Source: Onthophagus taurus (lineage: Eukaryota > Arthropoda > Insecta > Coleoptera > Scarabaeidae). From it: a stretch of 64,000 bases of DNA. The stretch is taken from contig NC_091966.1 of NCBI RefSeq assembly GCF_036711975.1, positions 36,153,501 to 36,217,500 on the forward strand, in the 5' to 3' direction. The position numbers and the translations under genes are program-made. The notes below the pieces were generated by a model. That model was not told where the DNA came from and did not search any database. It worked only from the letters and a program-made list of their open reading frames with translations. Shown piece after piece: positions 12,601-24,600 of the stretch; position 1 is the stretch's first letter; the number at the start of each line of letters is the position of its first letter.

Positions 12601-15600
12601 AATTTGTCACCAGATTGACCTTGAAAGTGATTGGTTGAATGCGAGGAAGGTTCACACACAGGCAATTTTGAATTTGAAGGTTAGGTTATTGATAATTCGA
12701 CAGTTCGTGTCATTGTGGCAAATTTTGTTTAAACTCTTTTGCGTCTTCAATTAATACACCCATAACCTTAATGTTAATTTGTATGTTTAGTGTTGACGAT
12801 AACAAACGAAAATAAATACAATAATAAGTAAATAAATAAATAATAATAATAATTATTAATTTAAATTTACCGCCAAAATATCTAGTGATATTTTCTGGTG
12901 ATTTTTCATAGTGTAAATCTGACTTTCGCGTTTACTCCTCCTGGTTTAAAAACAGATTATAGGTTAATAGTATAAACTACGCTATCTTGATTTGCTATTT
13001 CTCGAGCAGTGATCACTGCTATGCTTTAGTCAGTGGTTCTTTTTTAATAATGGTGTAAATTAACAGTTGTATTAAATTAGTTTTAAAAGAAAAACGCGAT
13101 CAAATAAGATAGGTATAGAGCAGGGTGTATAAAAGAGAGGTGGTGTATCGACTGGCGTGGCGTATGTGTTCTATATGGCTCGACCGGCAACGCGTAAGTG
13201 GCATAGAATAGTGGGGGTAAAAGGCCTAGTCGGCAAGCGGACGCGCTACGACAAGTTGTTTTTTTTCGACTGTTGTACCGCATAATTAAATATTTTATAA
13301 ATAAAAATGGTTAATAAATGTTGTGTACCAAATTGTACTTCTGGGCATAGTTTCTGCGTTGAAAAATTTAGCCTCTTTATGTGTAAAAATACACACAAAC
13401 ACGTGCTGACAAAAAATTCGGTATAAACGATCATGTCATGTCGTGTAATAAATGGACAAATAAATAAAAGCCAATTTTTAACTAAATCTACGGCAGAAGG
13501 TTTACGTGTTTCATTACACTCCACACTAGATCTAACAAGATACTTGTTAGAAAAATGTGATTTTAAATATGTATTGACTGCAAAAATGAATCAAGATCCA
13601 TTAGAGGTAGGTGTTAATCCAATACAACTTTAATTTTCACATAAAACGTTTATAGCGATTTTTTGGAAGCATACGCTAAGCTGGAGGATGTAATGACCAC
13701 CCTACCTTAGCAACATTTTTACAACTTTACAGAATGTTGTCAGTGTATAAATTAGTTAAACCACCTAAATTTGGAAATTGTTCAATAGAATATGATAAGC
13801 CAGATACGAGTAAATTTGAATTTAGAGAATACACGGAAATATTTTCTAAAACCACCAATATATCCGAAAGAAGAAAACACATCTAAAAAATAAATTAGGC
13901 GGCCTCGTAGAAACATCTTCTTGGAATATTTCTGATATTCCCGTTGGTGATTTCGCTAACAGCGATATTTTGGATTGCGTCATTTATCATATGACTGAAT
14001 TTATTTGTTTTAAGTTATTAAAACGAACTACATGCGAACTATGTCATAAAGCTCTTCTAGGCACAGGATGTAATAAGGAAGCAACATTAACTAATATAAA
14101 GGGGTTTTCTAACACATCCAAATATCCGCATGTTTCATTTAATAAATGAAATCGAGAATTTTTTTACATATTATATAAATAAAAAATCGTGTAGTATTAA
14201 CGCCGACACAGTAGACGATATGATCACAAACTACAATTTTTCTTTTCCTTGTACCGATCATAAATATGAAATTATTAGTTTTGCTATACATTATTATATT
14301 CTCCGTAGAATGAAACAATTTGTGATACAAGAAGACGCTCAAAATACGAAACCTTCAGCTAATAAAAGAAAGGAATCGAAATTGCTAAAAACATAAATAG
14401 TTTACTAAATTGACATTCATTAGATTTTATTTTGTTTCACCTATTTATATATTTTATTACCCTTGTTAAAAAATAAAAATTGGTTGAATAAATTAGTGGT
14501 ATTTTATTCGAACCAAACCTCTACTAGTCCTTTTACCCCCACTACTCCAGTCGATTTAAACGTTGCGCTTCACTAAGGCCCACTTTTACCACCTCTTGAT
14601 AAATTTATCTGATAGATAATTACCATGGTTACAGCGGTTTTAAGCGCTCTCATTGGTTAAGAGCGCCAATTTATCTATCGGTTAAATTTATCAAGAGGTG
14701 GTAAAAGTGGGCATAACAGTCGTTTATCCACCTCTTCTTTATACACCGTGGTATAGAGCAATAGTCAGATCCAGAATTGAATATGGTTTGTGGATACTAA
14801 AGCCTATTCTTAAAATTACGATGAATAATCTTCAGGTAATGTCAATGTAAATGTTTTGCTAAATAATGTTTCCAAAGTTGCGTTTTATTGGTCTTATTAG
14901 AACAGTTCGTTACTAGAAAATGTTCGTTATTGGAAAAGCAAAAAAAGGCAACAGCACGCGGTGTTCCCAAGCGGTCACCCATCCAAGTACTGACCGCGCC
15001 CGACAGTGTTTAACTTCGGTGATCAGACGAGAACCGGTACATTCACTGTAGTATGGCCGTTGCCTACGTATAAAACTTCCTGCTAGCTTACGTTTGACCA
15101 TAATAGTGTCACTTCAGAGTTGCACGACATATTCGGCGGGAATATAGAACATTATTATATTGCAATGTCATGCAACACTTTGCCTGACACGACGTATGTA
15201 ATGCGTTATATTTTCCCGACAACACATTGTGTAAATCTGAAGTGACACTATTATGGTCAAACGTAAGTTAGTATGAAATTTTATACACAGGCAACGGCCA
15301 TACTACAGTGAATGTACCGGTTCTCGTCTGATCACCGAAGTTAAACACTGTCGGGCGCGGTTAGTACTTGGATGGGTGACCGCTTGGGAACACCGCGTGC
15401 CGTTGCCTTCCTTTTTTTTTTTTTTTTGATTTCCCAATAATTTGATAAATAAGATTATTATCCCAAATATAGACGCCATTATCCGCCGTCTAAATAATAC
15501 ATGTGTGTTTACGGAACTGAACGCTCATTCATTTGAGGCGCTGGAAGCAGGAATACATACGATTTTTCGTCCTAGTTGGTGGAAAATATTATTATATTGC

Positions 15601-18600
15601 AACGCAATGCAACATTTTGCTCGACACAACGTATGTAATGCGTTGTATTTTCCCGATAACACATTGTGTACATCTGAAGTGACACTATTATGGTCAAACG
15701 TAAGTTAGTATGAAATTTTATACACAGGCAACGGCCATACTACAGTGAATGTACCGGTTCTCGTCTGATCACCGAAGTTAAACACTGTCGGGCGCGGTTA
15801 GTACTTGGATGGGTGACCGCTTGGGAACACCGCGTGCCGTTGCCTTCTTTTTTTTTTTGATTTCCCAATAATTTGATAAATAAGATTATTATCCCAAATA
15901 TAGACGCCATTATCGGCCGTCTAAATAATACATGTGTGTTTACGGAACTGAACGCTCATTCATTTGAGGCGCTGGAAGCAGGAATACATACGATTTTTCG
16001 TCCTAGTTGGTGGAAAATATTATTATATTGCAACGCAATGCAACATTTTGCTCGACACAACGTATGTAATGCGTTGTATTTTCCCGACAACACATTGTGT
16101 AAATCTGAAGTGACACTATTATGGTCAAACGTAAGTTAGTATGAAATTTTATACACAGGCAACGGCCATACTACAGTGAATGTACCGGTTCTCGTCTGAT
16201 CACCGAAGTTAAACACTGTCGGGCGCGGTTAGTACTTGGATGGGTGACCGCTTGGGAACACCGCGTGCCGTTGCCTTCTTTTTTTTTTTGATTTCCCAAT
16301 AATTTGATAAATAAGATTATTATCCCAAATATAGACGCCATTATCCGCCGTCTAAATAATACATGTGTGTTTACGGAACTGAACGCTCATTCATTTGAGG
16401 CGCTGGAAGCAGGAATACATACGATTTTTCGTCCTAGTTGGTGGAAAATATTATTATATTGCAACGCAATGCAACATTTTGCTCGACACAACGTATGTAA
16501 TGCGTTGTATTTTCCCGATAACACATTGTGTACATCTGAAGTGACACTATTATGGCCAAACGTAAGTTAGTATGAAATTTTATACACAGGCAACGGCCAT
16601 ACTACAGTGAATGTACCGGTTCTCGTCTGATCACCGAAGTTAAACACTGTCGGGCGCGGTTAGTACTTGGATGGGTGACCGCTTGGGAACACCGCGTGCC
16701 GTTGCCTTCTTTTTTTTTTTGATTTCCCAATAATTTGATAAATAAGATTATTATCCCAAATATAGACGCCATTATCCGCCGTCTAAATAATACATGTGTG
16801 TTTACGGAACTGAACGCTCATTCATTTGAGGCGCTGGAAGCAGGAATACATACGATTTTTCGTCCTAGTTGGTGGAATATATTATTATATTGCAACGCAA
16901 TGCAACATTTTGCTCGACACAACGTATGTAATGCGTTGTATTTTCCCGACAACACATTGTGTAAATCTGAAGTGACACTATTATGGTCAAACGTAAGTTA
17001 GTATGAAATTTTATACACAGGCAACGGCCATACTACAGTGAATGTACCGGTTCTCGTCTGATCACCGAAGTTAAACACTGTCGGGCGCGGTTAGTACTTG
17101 GATGGGTGACCGCTTGGGAACACCGCGTGCCGTTGCCTTCCTTTTTTTTTTTTTTTGATTTCCCAATAATTTGATAAATAAGATTATTATCCCAAATATA
17201 GACGCCATTATCCGCCGTCTAAATAATACATGTGTGTTTACGGAACTGAACGCTCATTCATTTGAGGCGCTGGAAGCAGGAATACATACGATTTTTCGTC
17301 CTAGTTGGTGGAATATATTATTATATTGCAACGCAATGCAACATTTTGCTCGACACAACGTATGTAATGCGTTGTATTTTCCCGACAACACATTGTGTAA
17401 ATCTGAAGTGACACTATTATGGTCAAACGTAAGTTAGTATGAAATTTTATACACAGGCAACGGCCATACTACAGTGAATGTACCGGTTCTCGTCTGATCA
17501 CCGAAGTTAAACACTGTCGGGCGCGGTTAGTACTTGGATGGGTGACCGCTTGGGAACACCGCGTGCCGTTGCCTTCTTTTTTTTTTTTGATTTCCCAATA
17601 ATTTGATAAATAAGATTATTATCCCAAATATAGACGCCATTATCCGCCGTCTAAATAATACATGTGTGTTTACGGAACTGAACGCTCATTCATTTGAGGC
17701 GCTGGAAGCAGGAATACATACGATTTTTCGTCCTAGTTGGTGGAATATATTATTATATTGCAACGCAATGCAACATTTTGCTCGACACGACGTATGTAAT
17801 GCGTTGTATTTTCCCGACAACACATTGTGTAAATCTGAAGTGACACTATTATGGCCAAACGTAAGCTAGTATGACGTTTTATACATAGGCAACGGCCATA
17901 CTACAGTGAATGTACCGGTTCTCGTCTGATCACCGAAGTTAAACACTGTCGGGCGCGGTTAGTACTTGGATGGGTGACCGCTTGGGAACACCGCGTGCCG
18001 TTGCCTTCTTTTTTTTTTTTGATTTCCCAATAATTTGATAAATAAGATTATTATCCCAAATATAGACGCCATTATCCGCCGTCTAAATAATACATGTGTG
18101 TTTACGGAACTGAACGCTCATTCATTTGAGGCGCTGGAAGCAGGAATACATACGATTTTTCGTCCTAGTTGGTGGAATATATTATTATATTGCAACGCAA
18201 TGCAACATTTTGCTCGACACGACGTATGTAATGCGTTGTATTTTCCCGACAACACATTGTGTAAATCTGAAGTGACACTATTATGGCCAAACGTAAGCTA
18301 GTATGACGTTTTATACATAGGCAACGGCCATACTACAGTGAATGTACCGGTTCTCGTCTGATCACCGAAGTTAAACACTGTCGGGCGCGGTTAGTACTTG
18401 GATGGGTGACCGCTTGGGAACACCGCGTGCCGTTGCCTTCCTTTTTTTTTTTTTTTGATTTCCCAATAATTTGATAAATAAGATTATTATCCCAAATATA
18501 GACGCCATTATCCGCCGTCTAAATAATACATGTGTGTTTACGGAACTGAACGCTCATTCATTTGAGGCGCTGGAAGCAGGAATACATACGATTTTTCGTC

Positions 18601-21600
18601 CTAGTTGGTGGAAAATATTATTATATTGCAACGCAATGCAACATTTTGCTCGACACAACGTATGTAATGCGTTGTATTTTCCCGATAACACATTGTGTAC
18701 ATCTGAAGTGACACTATTATGGTCAAACGTAAGTTAGTATGAAATTTTATACACAGGCAACGGCCATACTACAGTGAATGTACCGGTTCTCGTCTGATCA
18801 CCGAAGTTAAACACTGTCGGGCGCGGTTAGTACTTGGATGGGTGACCGCTTGGGAACACCGCGTGCCGTTGCCTTCTTTTTTTTTTTGATTTCCCAATAA
18901 TTTGATAAATAAGATTATTATCCCAAATATAGACGCCATTATCCGCCGTCTAAATAATACATGTGTGTTTACGGAACTGAACGCTCATTCATTTGAGGCG
19001 CTGGAAGCAGGAATACATACGATTTTTCGTCCTAGTTGGTGGAAAATATTATTATATTGTAACGCAATGCAACATTTTGCTCGACACAACGTATGTAATG
19101 CGTTGTATTTTCCCGATAACACATTGTGTACATCTGAAGTGACACTATTATGGTCAAACGTAAGTTAGTATGAAATTTTATACACAGGCAACGGCCATAC
19201 TACAGTGAATGTACCGGTTCTCGTCTGATCACCGAAGTTAAACACTGTCGGGCGCGGTTAGTACTTGGATGGGTGACCGCTTGGGAACACCGCGTGCCGT
19301 TGCCTTCTTTTTTTTTTTGATTTCCCAATAATTTGATAAATAAGATTATTATCCCAAATATAGACGCCATTATCCGCCGTCTAAATAATACATGTGTGTT
19401 TACGGAACTGAACGCTCATTCATTTGAGGCGCTGGAAGCAGGAATACATACGATTTTTCGTCCTAGTTGGTGGAAAATATTATTATATTGCAACGCAATG
19501 CAACATTTTGCTCGACACAACGTATGTAATGCGTTGTATTTTCCCGATAACACATTGTGTACATCTGAAGTGACACTATTATGGTCAAACGTAAGTTAGT
19601 ATGAAATTTTATACACAGGCAACGGCCATACTACAGTGAATGTACCGGTTCTCGTCTGATCACCGAAGTTAAACACTGTCGGGCGCGGTTAGTACTTGGA
19701 TGGGTGACCGCTTGGGAACACCGCGTGCCGTTGCCTTCTTTTTTTTTTTGATTTCCCAATAATTTGATAAATAAGATTATTATCCCAAATATAGACGCCA
19801 TTATCCGCCGTCTAAATAATACATGTGTGTTTACGGAACTGAACGCTCATTCATTTGAGGCGCTGGAAGCAGGAATACATACGATTTTTCGTCCTAGTTG
19901 GTGGAAAATATTATTATATTGCAACGCAATGCAACATTTTGCTCGACACAACGTATGTAATGCGTTGTATTTTCCCGATAACACATTGTGTACATCTGAA
20001 GTGACACTATTATGGCCAAACGTAAGTTAGTATGAAATTTTATACACAGGCAACGGCCATACTACAGTGAATGTACCGGTTCTCGTCTGATCACCGAAGT
20101 TAAACACTGTCGGGCGCGGTTAGTACTTGGATGGGTGACCGCTTGGGAACACCGCGTGCCGTTGCCTTCCTTTTTTTTTTTTTTTTGATTTCCCAATAAT
20201 TTGATAAATAAGATTATTATCCCAAATATAGACGCCATTATCCGCCGTCTAAATAATACATGTGTGTTTACGGAACTGAACGCTCATTCATTTGAGGCGC
20301 TGGAAGCAGGAATACATACGATTTTTCGTCCTAGTTGGTGGAATATATTATTATATTGCAACGCAATGCAACATTTTGCTCGACACGACGTATGTAATGC
20401 GTTGTATTTTCCCGACAACACATTGTGTAAATCTGAAGTGACACTATTATGGCCAAACGTAAGCTAGTATGACGTTTTATACATAGGCAACGGCCATACT
20501 ACAGTGAATGTACCGGTTCTCGTCCGATCACCGAAGTTAACCACTGTCAGGCGCGGTTAGTACTTGGATGGGTAACCGCTTGGGAACACCGCGTGCCGTT
20601 GCCATTTTTTATTTTTCATTAACTTAATAGACAACCTAAGCCTTGACGTCACAGAGATGGGCGGAGCTTATACTGACTCCAAACAAGTTCGTTGCTAACC
20701 ACAGTTACTAACGATAAATCGCCAAAAAGTGTCATTTGAAATGTCATCACTTAGTTTATTTTATTTTAACACTAATGAAAAATTGCATATGGTGATTTAC
20801 CGTTATACTCTGTTTTTAAACCAGGAGGAGTAAACGCGAAAGTCAGATTTACACTAGGAAAAATCACCAGAAAATATCACTAGATATTTTGGCGGTAAAT
20901 TTAAATTAATAATTATTATTATTTATTTACTTATTGTATTTATTTTCGTTATTTTCGAATTGTCAATAACCTAACCTTCAAATTCAAAATTGCCTGTGTG
21001 TGAACCTTCCTCGCATTCAACCAATCACGTGCAAGGTCAATCTGGTGACAAATTTGAAATACTCCTCCTGGTTTAAAAACAGAGTATAATTGCCAAAGAA
21101 AACTTCAAGGTATAATTAATGTTTGTAAACAAAACTAACCTTACCTAACATTCCTTCACGCTATAATTGACATTACAAAAGAAAACTTCACGCTATAATT
21201 GCCATTACTAATTTCCAAAGAAAACGTCATGGTATAATTAATGTTTGTAAACAAAACTAACCTTACCTCACATTCCTTCACGCTATAATTGACATTACAA
21301 AAGAAAACTTCACGCTATAATTGCCATTACAAATTGCCAAAGAATACTTCATGGTATAATTAATGTTTGTAAACAAAACTAACCTTACCGAACATTCCTT
21401 CACGCTATAATTGACATTACAAAAGAAAACTTCACGCTATAATTGCCATTACTAATTGCCAAAGAATACTTCATGGTATAATTAATGTTTGTAAACAAAA
21501 CTAACCTTACCTAACATTCAGCGTCTGAAGACACAGGGCTAAACCCGAAACTTAAAAATATACAACTTAGCGCTGAATAACAATTAAAACTAGAACTAAC

Positions 21601-24600
21601 ACTTGCACTAGAACTATACTCTGTTTTTAAACCAGGAGGAGTAAACGCGAAAGTCAGATTTACAATGGGAAAAATCACCAGAAAATATCACTAGATATTT
21701 TGGCGGTAAATTTAAATTAATAATTATTATTTATTTATTTACTTATTATTGTATTTATTTTCGTTTGTTATCGTCAACACTATACATACAGATTAACATT
21801 GAAGTTATGAGTGTATTTATTTCAAAATATAATAAAAAAGGGTTTAAGAACACAAAATATACAATAATGACACGAAACTGTCGAATTATCAATTACCTAA
21901 CCTTCAAATTCAAAACCAAAATTCAAAATTGCCTGTGTGTGAACCTTCCTCGCATTCAACCAATCACGTGCAAGGTCAATCTGGTGACAAATTTAAAATA
22001 CTCCTGGTTTAAAAACGGAGTATAGTAACGAAAATGTTTGGAGTCATCTCTATGACGTCAAGGCTTAGGTTGTCTATTGTGACATTCCATTTAAAATAAC
22101 GAAGTAATGGTCCATTTCCGGTATATCAGAAAGTTGCAGAAAACTGAAAATATTTTAGCTGAATCGCGTTCCTCGGATAAACCCTGTATGCAAATTTACA
22201 TTAAAATAGTGCCAGTAGTTTTCCATATACAGGGTGCACCATTGGATTCTACGTGAAAAAATCTATTAGAACCCGTTTCTACTTTTTTACTAAGTTAGTA
22301 CTGGATAGCCGAGATACAGGGGTGTCTGAAAATCGTAAATTTTGAAACACTTCCTGTATATCAAAAACGAAGAGGGCTATGAAAATTTGATTTGTGCCAT
22401 TGTAAGTTTCACAAAAAAGTAGATCAGGTTCGCGAAAACCGCAACTTTCTATCTTTCATAATAACTGAGATACCCTGCAAACCCATCGAAATTTGGACAC
22501 CTGTACAATGTGAAAGAAATCGTTTGCGCATCTTCTTTGCTATGACATTAATCATTCGCGTAGCAATTACTGCTATAATGTTCAATTCATTGATTTGTTG
22601 AAGTTCTAGAAGTTCTTCAAATTACAAGAAAGAGCGATGGTTTTGTTGCTACAGAGTAAGATGTCTTGCACTGGTTCCAGGAATATTATAATAGTTTTTA
22701 TTAGTAAAAGAACCTTCTTTGTGGATGTTGCATCATTTAAGCAGTGTTGGCTTTGGATGATATCAGTTGAATTATTATATACCGGGTGAGTCAGGAGGAA
22801 CGGACCAAACTTTAGGAGTGTATTGTACACTAAAATATAATGTAAAAAAACTGATATGTCCTTATCCGATTTTCTTTTTTTTTATTGCATGACTCTTACT
22901 GCATAACTACAATTAAACAAAATCTTAAACATTAAATATTGATCATCAACGTTATTTTAATGATTGTTCGAAAATATCGCCATTAACTTCTAAACATTTC
23001 CGGCTTCATTTACAAAGAGCTCTTGTCGAAAATGAAAAAAAAATGAAAATCAGATAACAACATGAGTTTTTTTACATTATTTTGAAGCGTACAATACACT
23101 CCTAAAGTTTGATTCGTTTGTCCCGATCCACTCTGTATATAAGGAGATATAGCTCAAATATGTGTAGAAAGGTGTAATTGAAAGCTAATAAGTGGAGTGG
23201 TTTTATCAACGATATGAACACGGCTCTTGTAGGCATGAGCTTGTATTAGATTAATAGTCTGTTAATAGATTAAAAAAACATAAAATCTACAGGATAATTC
23301 AAATTCGACCCAGACCATTGAGATCGCAGAAACCATGTTTCACGAAAACCAAACGTCGTAGAAAATTTCTAGTTGTGTCACGACATTTTTCATAAAAAGT
23401 TGCCTTAAGAATGTTTTTTCAGATTCATGAAAAAACGAAAAATAATGGAGTTATAGGCAAAAAACGAAAAATAATGGAGTTATAGGCAAAAAACGAAAAA
23501 GTAATTTTTTTGTTTTTCGGCCATATTTTAAAAACTAAAACGGCTAGATAGAAAAACTTAGTTGAAAAATGATGGCCTCTAAGATACGCAACTTTGCCCC
23601 CATTTAACCATTTCTGTATCTCTTATGGTTTCTGAGATCCCAATGGTGGGGGTCGAATTTGAATTACCCTGTATATTTTGATTGAAAGTGTAAAACATAT
23701 TCTTATTTATTAAATTATTAAAAAACCAAAAAGAAGGCAACGGCACGCGGTGTTCCCAAGCGGTCACCCATCCAAGTACTAACCGCGCCCGACAGTGTTT
23801 AACTTCGGTGATCAGACGAGAACCGGTACATTCACTGTAGTATGGCCGTTGCCTACGTATAAAACTTCATGCTAGCTTACGTTTGACCATAATAGTGTCA
23901 CTTCAGATTTGCTAGATGAAGTATATGTTTAAATGTTAGTCGTGAAAATACATTGCATTATATACGTCTCGTGTTTTAATATATTATGATGATGGAGGAG
24001 TCATGACTAAGATATCCGTTTATTCCACCAACTAGGACGAAAAATCGTATGTGTTCAGAGTGTTAGAAGATAGGAGAAGTAACCATCTGAAGGTTACTTG
24101 AACTTTAGTGAATTGCAAATTTAACAGGTTGAAAGTAAAATTTACATTTCAGTTTTCAAGTTGACAAATGAAATCTTTTGCAATATACACGCATTATTTA
24201 GACGCCAATGTAATTCTACTGCCGAGACATGAGTTGAAGTACACAGTAAGAAACAGGAAGTAAAACCTTTTCTCAATATGTATCCATTATTTAGAAGCCG
24301 AAGCAGCTAAGCTGCAGAGGCAATTTGGACGAGAGTTCATTGTAATGACACTACAATTGCTTTTAGTAAGAGTGTTTTGTTTAGAGGTTGAGGTTGTTCT
24401 GCAGCCGAAATTGTGAAGCACACACAAGTATAGATAAAGGCACTAAACTTCTTTGAAATCGACTGTGCGATTGAGTGCTGAGGCAGTGGTTCGAGTATTT
24501 AGAAAAAGAACAGACAGTAAAACCTTTTTCAATATTCATACATGATTTAAAGTGTAAATAATATTACAGGATCACCTCCCCATCTGGAATTCGAATAGAA

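Larger units (their letters stand above)
13121..14750 (+). mobile_element. P-element-like transposon with 8-bp target duplication
   Basis: The element is bounded by the terminal repeats CAGGGTGTATAAA (left) and the complement of CACGGTGTATAAA (right), followed inward by related GAGAGGTGG/AGAGGTGG blocks. It is flanked on both sides by GTATAGAG (13113-13120 and 14751-14758), the 8-bp target duplication length typical of P elements. It contains an internally deleted transposase pseudogene and a nested 135-bp hairpin element. It sits in a LINE remnant inside WASHC5 intron 7. Confidence 0.85.
10870..14860 (+). mobile_element. Interrupted non-LTR retrotransposon (reverse transcriptase) remnant
   Basis: Three collinear pieces of one reverse transcriptase lie in WASHC5 intron 7, antisense to the gene. 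10870-11175 contains [14 protein letters not shown], the motif-A region of R1/Jockey-type enzymes. 11873-12225 contains [20 protein letters not shown] and KAVLFTRKR. 14751-14860 contains the [10 protein letters not shown] block that should follow the ...LSILYR at 12216-12225. The gaps are filled by a foldback element (11176-11872), a further insertion beginning CCGGGTGTCCC at about 12226 with a nested element, and a P-like transposon (13121-14750). Frameshifts are present; it is inactive. Confidence 0.75.
15290..20604 (+). repeat. Tandem 5S rDNA array, ~431-bp unit, 13 genes
   Basis: Thirteen direct units of ~431-437 bp, each a 5S gene followed by a 10-16 nt T-run and a ~300-bp spacer. Length differences come almost only from the T-run. 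The spacer is highly conserved between units and carries an 88-codon open frame (for example 15442-15708, which starts with TTG, not ATG) that runs into a consensus donor, CAAACGTAAGT. Units form a few variant classes at fixed spacer sites, arranged as a mosaic. The array lies entirely within intron 7 of WASHC5 and is transcribed on the opposite strand. Confidence 0.93.
20627..22078. mobile_element. Composite palindromic element with nested insertions
   Basis: The outer repeat is AATAGACAACCTAAGCCTTG plus ACGTCA at 20627, and its inverted copy ends at 22078. The same element occurs uninterrupted (about 237 bp) at 39601-39837, with AGAGATGGGCGGAGCTTATA in both. Here the interior has been expanded by two MITE copies (20804-21088, 21615-22024), a tandem repeat (21089-21515) and a hammerhead-like segment (21520-21560). 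Confidence 0.8.

Noticed and set aside
15442-20467. Twelve near-identical 88-residue open frames as a tandem protein-gene family
   Set aside because: They start with TTG, have no ATG near the start, sit in 5S spacers, and differ between units almost only by amino-acid-changing substitutions. Their identity is explained by array homogenisation.
15290-20604. CRISPR-like repeat array
   Set aside because: The repeat is a 431-bp unit with a 5S rRNA gene; there are no short repeats with unique spacers, and this is eukaryotic DNA.
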